From Propionibacteriaceae bacterium (GTDB taxonomy: Bacteria > Actinomycetota > Actinomycetes > Propionibacteriales > Propionibacteriaceae): a stretch of DNA of 11,078 bases. Where the stretch lies: positions 1 through 11,078 of the forward strand of contig WRGV01000022.1 of NCBI GenBank assembly GCA_009787035.1. Reading direction: 5' to 3'. Under the pieces are notes generated by a model, which worked only from the letters and a program-made list of their open reading frames with translations, did no database searches and was not told the origin of the DNA. Both the position numbers and the translations under genes were made by a program. Positions 1 through 7,869 of the stretch are shown in pieces. The number at the start of each line of letters is the position of its first letter. The stretch's first letter is position 1.

Positions 1-2
1 CC

Positions 3-203
3 GAACAGACGAGCTGGCTGACGACGATCACCGCGATCCGCATCGTCCTGGCCGCGCGCCTGGGCATCGACCGGGACGAGGACGAAGACCGCCTCGACGA
101 CCTGGACGACACCGACCCCACCTACTGGATGTACAACGTCTACCTCTGGCTGGCCTGGCTGCAGGAGTCGGTGGTCGAGTGCCTGATGCGCGTGGCGGAC
201 TGA
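3..203 (+). CDS. DUF2017-like protein, C-terminal part (gene cut by window start)
   Basis: An open frame enters from the left edge and ends at TGA 201-203, giving 66 residues with no start codon in view. It has a helical stretch (TTITAIRIVLAARLGI), then a very acidic linker (about residues 25-39), then the tail YWMYNVYLWLAWLQESVVE. The acidic linker followed by a Trp-rich ending of the form WLxWLQESxV resembles the C-terminus of actinobacterial DUF2017 proteins, which often lie near clpS; their function is unknown. The identification is from memory of the family pattern. The frame is supported by good codon use and by a stop shortly before the gltX promoter. It is probably not co-transcribed with gltX, which appears to have its own start signal. 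Confidence 0.65.
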   Translation, partial: EQTSWLTTITAIRIVLAARLGIDRDEDEDRLDDLDDTDPTYWMYNVYLWLAWLQESVVECLMRVAD

Positions 204-217
204 CCTGCTTCGTGCGC

Positions 218-258
218 AACTGAGCCTCGTCGATCCGTCCCGGTAGACTGATGCGGCT
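218..258 (+). promoter_or_regulatory. Probable gltX promoter giving a leaderless mRNA
   Basis: TAGACT at 244-249 fits the actinobacterial -10 pattern TANNNT. A weak -35 candidate CTGAGC lies at 220-225, 18 nt upstream. Transcription starting 7-10 nt after the -10 would begin at about 256-259, on or next to the A of the gltX ATG (259). No purine-rich ribosome binding site exists in the few bases between the -10 and the ATG, which agrees with leaderless translation, common in actinobacteria. The -10 is seen directly; the start site is inferred. Confidence 0.6.
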
Positions 259-1743
259 ATGACTGAGCCGACACAGACCGTTCCCGCGCGCACGCGCGTC
301 GCCCCTTCGCCCACCGGTGACCCGCACGTGGGCACCGCGTACCAGGCCCTGTTCGATGTGGCCTGGGCCCGCAAGACGGGCGGCCGTTTCGTGCTGCGCA
401 TCGAGGACACCGACCGCGCGCGCACCGTCGAGGGCAGCGAGCAGCTGATCTACTCCGACCTGGCCTGGCTGGGCCTGGCCCCCGACGAGGGGCCGCAGAA
501 CCCGGGGGAGTGCGGCCCGTACCGCCAGTCCGAGCGCCTGCCCCTGTACCGGCAGTACGCCGAGCAGCTGATCGAGCAGGGCCACGCCTACTACTGCTGG
601 TGCTCGCCCGAGCGGCTGGCCCAGCTGCGGGCCGACCAGGCCGCGTCCAAGACCTCGCAGACCGGCTACGACCGCTGCTGCCTGGGCCTGACCCGGGACG
701 AACGCGCGAAGCTGCCCGGCTTCAGCCCCGACCCGGTCGTGCGCATGCTGGTGCCCGACGACGTGGATCTGGAGTTCACCGACGCGATCCGCGGACAGGT
801 GCACACGCCGCGTCCCGACGACCAGGTCATCCTCAAGGCCGATGGCTTCCCGACGTACCACCTCGCGGTGGTGGTGGACGACCACCTGATGGGCATCACG
901 GCGGCGGTGCGCGGCGAGGAGTGGATCTCGTCCACCCCCAAGCATCTGCTGCTGTACAAGTGGCTGGGCTGGACCCCGCCCGCGATCGCCCACATGCCGC
1001 TGCTGCGCAACACCGACAAGTCGAAGATCTCCAAGCGCAAGAACCCGGCCGCCCGGCTGGAATGGTTCCGCGAGGCGGGGTATCTGCCGGAGGCGCTGCT
1101 GAACTTCCTGGAGCTGCTGGCGTATCCGCCCGTGCACCCCGACACCGAGGTGCAAAGCTTCGACGAGTTCGTGGCCTGTTTCGACTGGGCCAAGGTCAAC
1201 ACGACCGGGCCCATCTTCGACCTGGCTAAGCTCAACTGGCTCAACGGCGCCTACCTGCGCCAGTTGTCCGACGACGAGCTGGCGCATCGCATCGTCACGT
1301 ACTGGGAGCAGACCGGTGAGCCCGGCGCCGCCGATCCGCGGGCGCGGGCCGTGGTGGCGCAGGCCGCCCCGATCATCCGGGAACGCCTGACCACGTTGGC
1401 CGACGCCGCGCCGATGATCGGCTTCCTGCTGACGCCCGACGCCGCGCTGGGCATGGACGACGACGCGCTGGCCACGCTGCCGCCGAACGCCGACCAGGTG
1501 CTGGACGCCGCGCAGGAGGTGCTGGCCGGCCTGGACGACTTCCGGGCGGACGCCATCCAGGCGGGCTTGCGGACGGCGCTGGTGGACGGCCTGGGCCTGA
1601 AGCCGAAGGTGGCCTTCGGGCCGGTGCGCGTGGCCCTCACGGGCCGCCGGGTCAGCCCGCCGCTGTTCGAATCCGCCGAGATCCTGGGACGGGCCTCGTG
1701 CCTGGCCCGGCTGGGTGCGCTGCGGGCGCGCCTGAGCGCCTGA
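259..1743 (+). CDS. gltX: Glutamyl-tRNA synthetase (GluRS)
   Basis: Class I aminoacyl-tRNA synthetase that charges tRNA-Glu with glutamate using ATP in the cytoplasm. The 494 residues match the usual bacterial length. The N-terminal Rossmann fold carries the HIGH-type signature (PSPTGDPHVGT, residues 16-26), then RIEDTDRAR (47-55) and DGFPTYHLAVVVDD (195-208). The second ATP signature is KISKR (256-260), a KMSKS variant followed by KNP. C113-x-C115 with Y137 and C141 sits where E. coli GluRS binds zinc. The C-terminal half is the all-helical anticodon-binding domain, ending with the typical FGPVRVALTGRRVSPPLFE segment. The start is fixed by the N-terminal family pattern and by the promoter immediately upstream. 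It is separated from rpsJ by 377 nt with a promoter, so it is probably its own unit. Whether it also mischarges tRNA-Gln for a GatCAB pathway cannot be judged here. Confidence 0.98.
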   Translation: MTEPTQTVPARTRVAPSPTGDPHVGTAYQALFDVAWARKTGGRFVLRIEDTDRARTVEGSEQLIYSDLAWLGLAPDEGPQNPGECGPYRQSERLPLYRQYAEQLIEQGHAYYCWCSPERLAQLRADQAASKTSQTGYDRCCLGLTRDERAKLPGFSPDPVVRMLVPDDVDLEFTDAIRGQVHTPRPDDQVILKADGFPTYHLAVVVDDHLMGITAAVRGEEWISSTPKHLLLYKWLGWTPPAIAHMPLLRNTDKSKISKRKNPAARLEWFREAGYLPEALLNFLELLAYPPVHPDTEVQSFDEFVACFDWAKVNTTGPIFDLAKLNWLNGAYLRQLSDDELAHRIVTYWEQTGEPGAADPRARAVVAQAAPIIRERLTTLADAAPMIGFLLTPDAALGMDDDALATLPPNADQVLDAAQEVLAGLDDFRADAIQAGLRTALVDGLGLKPKVAFGPVRVALTGRRVSPPLFESAEILGRASCLARLGALRARLSA

Positions 1744-1780
1744 TACGGCCACTTCCACGCGCACGCATGCTTCATAGGAT

Positions 1781-1809
1781 TTGGTTTCATGCGGCGTCCA
1801 TGGCAAGAT
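1781..1809 (+). promoter_or_regulatory. Probable main promoter of the S10 ribosomal protein operon
   Basis: TTGGTT at 1781-1786 (three of six bases match TTGACA) is followed, after a 17-nt spacer, by CAAGAT at 1804-1809, which keeps the two most conserved -10 bases (A2 and T6). TG at 1801-1802 one base before it makes an extended -10. Transcription would start near 1815-1817, leaving a leader of about 305 nt before rpsJ. A 6-bp inverted repeat, CGCATG (1764-1769) and CATGCG (1788-1793), brackets the -35 and could be an operator or chance. The promoter is inferred from motif and position. Confidence 0.55.
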
Positions 1810-1815
1810 AGTCGG

Positions 1816-2120
1816 GCTGCTCTGCGGCGTCGTCCGCAGCCGCTGCGCCGGTGTGAGTCCCACCAGGGGACGGCATCGACGGGCGGGGCACCGCTGGTGG
1901 GAAGGCAACTTCCCGCGGGCACGTCGCTATCAGATCGGGACTGGCAAGGCGCAAGAGCGCCGAGTATCGGGACGAACGCGACACGCCCGACAGCGTGTGT
2001 CTAGCAACACGAGCTTGACAAGGCAGAACAGGGTGGAAAAACGGCCCAACCGGGGTCGGACACGATGGCCTTGTCAACCAGGCCGGGCAACCGGACGCAG
2101 ACGACAGGACAGGACAGGCG
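1816..2120 (+). promoter_or_regulatory. Long structured 5' leader of the rpsJ (S10) operon
   Basis: No credible coding frame lies between gltX and rpsJ, but base-paired elements are dense. Directly visible: a 6-bp hairpin 1822-1827/1834-1839; a 9-bp pairing 1858-1866/1894-1902; a GCAA-capped hairpin 1897-1916 that excludes the previous pairing; a hairpin 1940-1965 with a 5-bp core; a hairpin 1981-1986/1993-1998; a perfect 10-bp long-range stem 2015-2024/2068-2077; and a GCAA-capped 4-bp hairpin 2083-2094 just before the ribosome binding site. It is probably an autoregulatory leader for the ribosomal operon. The E. coli S10 leader is controlled by L4, but I see no resemblance at sequence level. 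The regulator is unknown, and I match it to no riboswitch class. All structures were read by eye, without energy calculation. Confidence 0.6.
2104..2118 (+). repeat. Triple ACAGG repeat carrying the rpsJ ribosome binding site
   Basis: Three perfect tandem copies of ACAGG end 2 nt before the rpsJ ATG. They create overlapping Shine-Dalgarno candidates AGGA at 2106-2109 and 2111-2114; the second has 6 nt to the ATG, good spacing. Each copy, with the base before it, can also pair with CCTTGTC at 2069-2075 in the leader, so the site could be masked (inference). Confidence 0.7.
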
Positions 2121-2432
2121 ATGGCTGGACAGAGGATCCGCATCAGGCTTCGTGCCTACGACCATGAGGTCATCGATTCGTCGGCGCGCAAGATCGTCGA
2201 CACCGTCACCCGGACAGGTGCCAAGGTGGCAGGGCCCGTGCCGTTGCCGACCGAGAAGAACGTGTGGTGCGTCATTCGCTCGCCGCACAAGTACAAGGAC
2301 AGCCGCGAGCACTTCGAGATGAGGACGCACAAGCGGCTGATCGACATTCTCGACCCGACGCCCAAGACGGTCGATTCGCTGATGCGGCTCGATCTGCCGG
2401 CAGGCGTCGACATCGAGATCAAGCTTCCGTGA
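2121..2432 (+). CDS. rpsJ: 30S ribosomal protein S10 (uS10)
   Basis: First gene of the S10 operon. S10 sits in the head of the small subunit and, as NusE, also joins transcription antitermination complexes with NusB. The 103 residues equal the E. coli length. The sequence starts with the standard [19 protein letters not shown], continues with [10 protein letters not shown] (around residues 38-47), then [16 protein letters not shown] and the ending [11 protein letters not shown], all family hallmarks. The ATG at 2121 is preceded by a good ribosome binding site within a triple ACAGG repeat and lies at the 3' end of a long folded leader. The stop is 11 nt before rplC. Nothing in the protein is odd. 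Confidence 0.99.
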   Translation: MAGQRIRIRLRAYDHEVIDSSARKIVDTVTRTGAKVAGPVPLPTEKNVWCVIRSPHKYKDSREHFEMRTHKRLIDILDPTPKTVDSLMRLDLPAGVDIEIKLP

Positions 2433-2443
2433 GGCGTGGGACG

Positions 2444-3106
2444 ATGACGATTGAACGCAAGATGAAGGGTCTGCTGGGCACCAAGCTCGGCATGACACAG
2501 CTGTGGGACGAGAACAACCGCGTCGTCCCCGTGACGGTCATCCAGGCGGGGCCCTGCGTGGTGACGCAGGTGCGCACGCCGGCCACGGACGGCTATTCGG
2601 CCATCCAGCTGGGATTCGGGGCGATCAAGCCCAAGGCCGTCACCAAGCCCGATGCCGGGCATTTCACCAAGGCTGGGGTCAACCCGCGCCGGCACATGCT
2701 GGAGCTGCGCACGACCGATGCCAGTGAGTACACGCTGGGCCAGGAGCTGACGGTGGACGGCACGTTTGCCGCCGCCGATCTGGTGGATGTCATCGGCATC
2801 ACCAAGGGCAAGGGCACGGCCGGTGTGGTCAAGCGGCACGGCTTCGGCGGCCTGCGCGCCACGCACGGCGTGCACCGCAAGCACCGCTCGCCGGGGTCGA
2901 TCGGCGCCTGCGCCACCCCGAGCCGCGTCTTCAAGGGCATGCGCATGGCCGGTCGTATGGGCCACGTGCGCAAGACGATCCAGAACCTGCAGGTCCACGC
3001 CGTGGATGCCGAGCGCGGTCTGCTGCTCGTGCGCGGCGCCATTCCGGGCGCCAACGGCTCCCTCGTCGTGGTGCGCAACGCCGTGAAGAAGGGTGATCTG
3101 GCATGA
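2444..3106 (+). CDS. rplC: 50S ribosomal protein L3 (uL3)
   Basis: Early-assembling large-subunit protein that binds 23S rRNA near the 3' end and reaches toward the peptidyl-transferase centre. The 220 residues are close to the usual 205-220. Visible hallmarks: [15 protein letters not shown] (9-23), the [15 protein letters not shown] segment (120-134), [16 protein letters not shown] (144-159) and the [13 protein letters not shown] loop (161-173). I chose ATG 2444, after a weak GTGGGA, because it gives the standard short N-terminus. ATG 2462 would also keep the core but lacks a binding site, while a much longer frame upstream overlaps rpsJ and is rejected. Its stop overlaps the rplD start by 4 nt (ATGA), so translation is probably coupled. 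Confidence 0.98.
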   Translation: MTIERKMKGLLGTKLGMTQLWDENNRVVPVTVIQAGPCVVTQVRTPATDGYSAIQLGFGAIKPKAVTKPDAGHFTKAGVNPRRHMLELRTTDASEYTLGQELTVDGTFAAADLVDVIGITKGKGTAGVVKRHGFGGLRATHGVHRKHRSPGSIGACATPSRVFKGMRMAGRMGHVRKTIQNLQVHAVDAERGLLLVRGAIPGANGSLVVVRNAVKKGDLA

Positions 3107-4029
3107 ACGAGACGAAGAAGGTGGCGGTTCTGTCCGCCACCGGCACCAGCGACACGTCGGTCGAGCTGCCGGGCGACCTGTTCGACACGCAGACGAACGT
3201 GCCGCTGATCCACCAGGTTGTCACCGCCCAGCTGGCTGCGGCCCGCCAGGGCACCCACGACACCAAGACGCGCTCCGAGGTGCGTGGCGGGGGCGCGAAG
3301 CCGTGGCGCCAGAAGGGCACCGGCCGCGCCCGTCAGGGCAGCCGTCGCGCCCCGCAGTGGGTCGGCGGCGGCATCGTCCACGGCCCGACGCCGCGGTCGT
3401 ACGCCCAGCGCACGCCCAAGAAGATGGTTTCCGCCGCGCTGCTCGGCGTGCTGTCGGATCGCGCCCGCGAAGACCGCCTGGTCATCGTGCAGAGCCTGGT
3501 GACCGGTGACGCTCCGTCGACCAAGCAGGCCTGCGTCGCGCTGGCGCCCGTCCAGATGCACCGCAACAAGCTCGTGGTGCTCGACCGCGACGACTTCAAC
3601 GGCTGGCTGTCGGTGCGGAACCTGCCCGATGTGCACGTGATCGCCGTCGATCAGCTCAATGCGTACGACGTCGTGACGTCCGACGTGGTGGTCTTCACGA
3701 CCACGGCGCTGGAAGCCTTCATCGGCATGCCGCTGGTCACCACGACCCAGGCTCCGGCCAAGAAGGCCAAGGCCGAGAAGACGCAGGCCGCCGAGGTGGC
3801 CGACGCCGTCGCCGAGGAGCCCGAGGCCAAGCCGGCCAAGAAGGCGGCCAAGCCGAAGGCTGCGAAGGTCGAGGCGCCCGCCGAAGCCGCCGAGGAGACA
3901 CCCGAGGCAGCGGCGCCCAAGGCACCGCGCACGCGCAAGCCCAAGGCGGCACCCGAGCAGACCGAGGTCGCCGAGGCGCCGAAGGATGCCGAGCCGGCCG
4001 AGGATTCCGCACAGGAGGATGACAAGTGA
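3103..4029 (+). CDS. rplD: 50S ribosomal protein L4 (uL4) with long C-terminal tail
   Basis: L4 binds 23S rRNA domain I and lines the nascent-peptide tunnel; in E. coli it also represses the S10 operon. The core is normal: N-terminal strand, then the tunnel loop [20 protein letters not shown] (57-76) with [14 protein letters not shown] (82-95), then the globular part ending around FIGMPLVTT (207-214). The protein is 308 residues, against about 200-220 for most relatives. Residues 216-308 form a low-complexity Ala/Lys/Glu/Pro tail, basic in its first part and acidic at the end. The frame through the tail stays open to the TGA shared with rplW, and the rplW binding site lies in its last codons, so the tail is real coding sequence and not a frameshift. 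It should be disordered and solvent-exposed; its role is unknown. Confidence 0.98.
   Translation: MNETKKVAVLSATGTSDTSVELPGDLFDTQTNVPLIHQVVTAQLAAARQGTHDTKTRSEVRGGGAKPWRQKGTGRARQGSRRAPQWVGGGIVHGPTPRSYAQRTPKKMVSAALLGVLSDRAREDRLVIVQSLVTGDAPSTKQACVALAPVQMHRNKLVVLDRDDFNGWLSVRNLPDVHVIAVDQLNAYDVVTSDVVVFTTTALEAFIGMPLVTTTQAPAKKAKAEKTQAAEVADAVAEEPEAKPAKKAAKPKAAKVEAPAEAAEETPEAAAPKAPRTRKPKAAPEQTEVAEAPKDAEPAEDSAQEDDK
4013..4018 (+). promoter_or_regulatory. Strong ribosome binding site for rplW inside rplD
   Basis: AGGAGG lies 7 nt before the GTG start of rplW, within the last codons of rplD. This near-perfect anti-16S match decides the GTG start at 4026 and explains efficient restart at the overlap. Confidence 0.9.
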
Positions 4030-4334
4030 GCGACTTCCGGATCAACGACCACCACGACATCCTGCTCGCGCCGGTGGCCAGTGAGAAGAGCTACGGGCTG
4101 GTCGACGAGAACAAGTACACGTTCATCGTCGCGCCAGACGCCAACAAGACGCAGATCAAGATCGCCGTGGAGAAGGTCTTCGGTGTGACGGTCGTCAGCG
4201 TCAACACGTTGAACCGCCAGGGCAAGCGGCGCCGCACGCGCTACGGCTGGGGCAAGCTGCCCAACCGCAAGCGCGCGATCGTCACCGTGAAGGCCGGCCA
4301 GAAGATCGACCTGTTCACCGCTCCGGTGGTCTGA
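4026..4334 (+). CDS. rplW: 50S ribosomal protein L23 (uL23)
   Basis: L23 surrounds the exit of the peptide tunnel and is the docking site for trigger factor and the signal recognition particle. Length is 102 residues, as usual. Hallmarks: [20 protein letters not shown] (11-30), [20 protein letters not shown] (30-49) and the extended loop [20 protein letters not shown] (60-79) that reaches into the tunnel wall. The start is GTG, overlapping the rplD stop by 4 nt, with AGGAGG 7 nt upstream. rplB follows after 24 nt. No anomalies. Confidence 0.98.
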   Translation: MSDFRINDHHDILLAPVASEKSYGLVDENKYTFIVAPDANKTQIKIAVEKVFGVTVVSVNTLNRQGKRRRTRYGWGKLPNRKRAIVTVKAGQKIDLFTAPVV

Positions 4335-4358
4335 TCGGGAAGCGAAGGTAGTAGAAGA

Positions 4359-5195
<837 letters not shown>

Positions 5196-5214
5196 TTGAG
5201 AGGGTGACGAATCA

Positions 5215-5496
5215 ATGCCACGCAGTCTGAAGAAGGGCCCCTTCGTCGATGGCCACCTCGCCAAGAAGGTGGACGCACAGAATGAGGCCGGCACGCACAC
5301 CGTCATCAAGACGTGGTCGCGTCGCTCCATGGTGATCCCCGACATGTTGGGGCACACCATCGCGGTGCACGACGGGCGCAAGCACGTGCCGGTGTTCATC
5401 ACCGAGTCCATGATCGGCCACAAGCTGGGAGAGTTCGCACCCACGCGCACCTTCCGTGGCCACGTCAAGGACGACAAGAAGGCGCGCCGGCGCTGA
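5215..5496 (+). CDS. rpsS: 30S ribosomal protein S19 (uS19)
   Basis: Small-subunit head protein that contacts S13 and lies near the A-site tRNA. The 93 residues match the family. It begins [18 protein letters not shown] and contains [20 protein letters not shown] (33-52), [18 protein letters not shown] (57-74) and PTRTFRGH (76-83), all standard. The purine-rich stretch 5198-5207, containing AGGGTGA, precedes ATG 5215 with suitable spacing. The stop is 26 nt before rplV. Confidence 0.99.
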   Translation: MPRSLKKGPFVDGHLAKKVDAQNEAGTHTVIKTWSRRSMVIPDMLGHTIAVHDGRKHVPVFITESMIGHKLGEFAPTRTFRGHVKDDKKARRR

Positions 5497-5522
5497 GAGC
5501 CTAGTGAGGGACTGACCAGGAT

Positions 5523-6032
5523 ATGAGGAACGAAGAGAACACGCCGTCGCTGCGACGCACCCGGCTGCTCGGCGAGCGTCCCGGCGCCTTCGCGATCGCC
5601 CGCTACGTGCGGATGAGCCCGACCAAGGTGCGCCGTGTCGTTGACATGGTGCGGGGCATGGACGCGCTGGTTGCCGAGGATGTGCTGAAGTTCGCACCCC
5701 AGGCGGCGAGCGAGCCCGTGCTGAAGGTGCTCAAGTCGGCCGTGCAGAACGCCGAGGAGAACGAGGGGCTTGACGCCGGGACGTTGTACGTCTCGAAGGC
5801 GTTCGTGGATGAGGGCGTCACGTTGCGCCGCATCCGGGCCCGCGCTAAGGGGTCTGCCGCCCGCATCCTGAAGCGGGGTGCACACATCACGGTCGTGGTG
5901 GAGCCCCGCGAGGAGCAGGTGGTTGCCCCGGCCACGAAGGCGTCCGCCAAGACCAAGGCGCCCGCCAAGACCAAGGCGGCTAAGGCTGCCCCGGCCACAC
6001 AGGATTCGCCCACGAGCAACGAGGAGGCCTGA
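5523..6032 (+). CDS. rplV: 50S ribosomal protein L22 (uL22) with N- and C-terminal extensions
   Basis: L22 spans the large subunit; its beta-hairpin lines the exit tunnel and is where some macrolide-resistance changes occur. The core runs from about residue 23 ([20 protein letters not shown]) to the strand ITVVVEP (122-128); the tunnel hairpin is around 107-121 ([15 protein letters not shown]). Total length is 169 residues against 110 in E. coli. There is a 20-residue N-terminal lead and a C-terminal tail (133-169) rich in Lys, Ala, Thr and Pro. The tail encodes an internal 18-bp tandem repeat. The ATG at 5523 has a poorly spaced site (AGG 2 nt away, AGGG 12 nt away), so the exact start is less certain than the gene itself. 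Confidence 0.97.
   Translation: MRNEENTPSLRRTRLLGERPGAFAIARYVRMSPTKVRRVVDMVRGMDALVAEDVLKFAPQAASEPVLKVLKSAVQNAEENEGLDAGTLYVSKAFVDEGVTLRRIRARAKGSAARILKRGAHITVVVEPREEQVVAPATKASAKTKAPAKTKAAKAAPATQDSPTSNEEA
5944..5978 (+). repeat. 18-bp-period tandem repeat in the rplV tail
   Basis: CCGCCAAGACCAAGGCG occurs at 5944-5960 and again, identical over 17 bases, at 5962-5978. It encodes AKTKAP followed by AKTKA. Period 18 keeps the reading frame. A likely product of replication slippage that lengthened the L22 tail. Confidence 0.9.
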
Positions 6033-6034
6033 GC

Positions 6035-6862
<828 letters not shown>

Positions 6863-6863
6863 C

Positions 6864-7283
6864 ATGTTGATTCCTCGTCGAGTAAAGCACCGCAAGCAGC
6901 ACCACCCGTCCCGCACCGGCATGGCCAAGGGCGGCACGAGGCTGGCCTTCGGTGAGTTCGGCATCCAGGCGCTGGAGTCCAGCTACCTGACGAACCGCCA
7001 GATCGAGGCGGCCCGTATCGCTATGACCCGACACATCCGCCGTGGCGGCAAGGTCTGGATCAACGTGTTCCCGGACCGTCCGATGACCAAGCACCCGGCC
7101 GAGTCCCGCATGGGCTCGGGCAAGGGCACTCCGGAATGGTGGATCGCCAACATCAAGCCCGGACGGGTGCTCTTTGAGCTGTCCGGCGTGAGCGAGGAGG
7201 TGGCCCGTGAGGCCATGCGCCTGGCCATCCACAAGCTGCCGTTCAAGGCGCGCTTCATCAAGCGGGAAGTAGGTGAGATCTGA
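6864..7283 (+). CDS. rplP: 50S ribosomal protein L16 (uL16)
   Basis: Late-assembling large-subunit protein at the A-site tRNA elbow, near 5S rRNA and the peptidyl-transferase centre. The 139 residues are typical. Hallmarks: [14 protein letters not shown] at the start, [15 protein letters not shown] (28-42), the [20 protein letters not shown] stretch (about 71-90) and [17 protein letters not shown]. The ATG is one base after the rpsC stop, with AGGAG 6 nt upstream. A longer frame into rpsC is only an open extension without family residues and was trimmed. rpmC follows after 1 nt. Confidence 0.99.
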   Translation: MLIPRRVKHRKQHHPSRTGMAKGGTRLAFGEFGIQALESSYLTNRQIEAARIAMTRHIRRGGKVWINVFPDRPMTKHPAESRMGSGKGTPEWWIANIKPGRVLFELSGVSEEVAREAMRLAIHKLPFKARFIKREVGEI

Positions 7284-7284
7284 C

Positions 7285-7533
7285 ATGGCGAAGGTCAAGT
7301 CTGCCGACGTCACCGAGCTGCGCGGGTTGAGCCGCAAGGAGCTGGACGATCAGGTGGCAGGGCTCAAGAGGGAACTGTTCACTCTGCGTTTCCAGGCCGC
7401 AACGGGTCAGCTGGACAACAGCGCCCGCCTGCGTGAGGTGCGCAAGGATATCGCTCGCATCTACACCGTCATCCAGGAACGCAACCTGGGTATCGTCGTC
7501 GATCCCGATCAGGAAGGGAAGGCAGCCGCATGA
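7285..7533 (+). CDS. rpmC: 50S ribosomal protein L29 (uL29)
   Basis: Small helical-hairpin protein beside L23 at the tunnel exit. The 82 residues are longer than the 63 of E. coli, as in many actinobacteria. The core is [20 protein letters not shown] (12-31) with [20 protein letters not shown] (35-54) and the second helix [14 protein letters not shown] short acidic-to-Ala end ([10 protein letters not shown]) follows. ATG 7285 is preferred over an in-frame GTG at 7273 because AGGTGAG (7270-7276) is spaced for the ATG and the N-terminus then matches the family. Its stop overlaps rpsQ by 4 nt. Confidence 0.97.
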   Translation: MAKVKSADVTELRGLSRKELDDQVAGLKRELFTLRFQAATGQLDNSARLREVRKDIARIYTVIQERNLGIVVDPDQEGKAAA

Positions 7534-7814
7534 GTGAGGCAGTGGCACACGGCGAGTCCGTGCAGCGCGACGGGCGGAAGATCCGTGAGGGCTACGTCGT
7601 GTCCGACAAGATGGACAAGACGGTTATCGTCCGCGTCGAAGACCGCGTCAAGCACCCGCTCTACGGCAAGGTGATGACGCAGTCGGTGCGGCTGAAGGCA
7701 CACGATGAGACGAATGCCGCCGGCGTCGGCGACCGCGTGCGGATCATGGAGACCCGCCCGCTGTCGGCCACGAAGCGCTGGCGGGTCGTCGAGATCGTCG
7801 AGAAGGCTAAGTAA
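7530..7814 (+). CDS. rpsQ: 30S ribosomal protein S17 (uS17)
   Basis: Primary 16S rRNA-binding protein of the small-subunit body with an OB fold. The 94 residues compare with 84 in E. coli; the extra is a short N-terminal lead ([14 protein letters not shown]). The core is [20 protein letters not shown] (17-36), HPLYGKVM (41-48), [20 protein letters not shown] (57-76) and [17 protein letters not shown] at the end. ATG overlaps the rpmC stop (ATGA), with a GGGAAGG-type site upstream. It is the last gene before the first wide gap in the ribosomal cluster, the position where the E. coli S10 operon ends. Confidence 0.98.
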   Translation: MSEAVAHGESVQRDGRKIREGYVVSDKMDKTVIVRVEDRVKHPLYGKVMTQSVRLKAHDETNAAGVGDRVRIMETRPLSATKRWRVVEIVEKAK

Positions 7815-7830
7815 AACCATCGAACGAGTT

Positions 7831-7869
7831 CCGCCAGGCCAACGTCTGCGAGGGCGTTGGAACCGGTGG
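7831..7869 (+). promoter_or_regulatory. Hairpin with GNRA loop in the rpsQ-rplN gap
   Basis: The 69-nt gap contains CCAACG (7839-7844) and CGTTGG (7855-7860), extended inward by U-G, C-G and U-G pairs to a 9-bp stem closed by GCGA, a GNRA tetraloop. An outer 5-bp pairing 7831-7835/7865-7869 (one G-U) could extend it. The rplN ribosome binding site AAGGAG begins only 4 nt after the outer pairing. No U-run follows, so this is not an intrinsic terminator; a binding or processing site is more likely. The function is inferred. Confidence 0.6.

Noticed and set aside
1744..1793. Terminator after gltX
   Set aside because: Only a 6-bp inverted repeat with an 18-nt loop (1764-1793) and no following U-run; it overlaps the -35 region instead.
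28..1908. A 626-codon open frame on the minus strand across gltX
   Set aside because: Shadow frame from high GC: Arg/Gly/Ala-rich low-quality protein, no family motif, and gltX on the other strand is unambiguous.
1846..1910. Cobalamin riboswitch suggested by GCCGGTGTGAGTCC and GGGAAGGC
   Set aside because: The diagnostic GCCACTG box is missing and the order of elements does not fit; a B12 switch before a ribosomal operon would also be odd.
1789..2004. A 71-codon + strand frame in the rpsJ leader as a leader peptide
   Set aside because: Its ATG lies upstream of the probable -10, so it would not be on the transcript, and the peptide has no recognisable pattern; conserved-looking helices run through it.
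1816..2010. Group II intron or mobile-element remnant
   Set aside because: No reverse transcriptase frame, no domain V hairpin and no flanking duplications; the stretch is too short.
2015..2043. Second promoter based on perfect TTGACA at 2015-2020
   Set aside because: At 16-18 nt downstream the sequence is AAAAACGG, with no TANNNT -10; TTGACA is explained as one arm of the 10-bp stem.
2030..2047. T-box element suggested by AGGGTGG near a synthetase gene
   Set aside because: Only the AGGGTGG core matches; the ACC part of the T-box sequence is absent, no specifier loop is evident, and the gene downstream is rpsJ, not a synthetase or amino-acid gene.
2264..2443. A longer N-terminus for rplC, starting inside rpsJ
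   Set aside because: The added residues resemble no L3 protein and overlap the well-defined rpsJ frame; ATG 2444 gives the standard protein.
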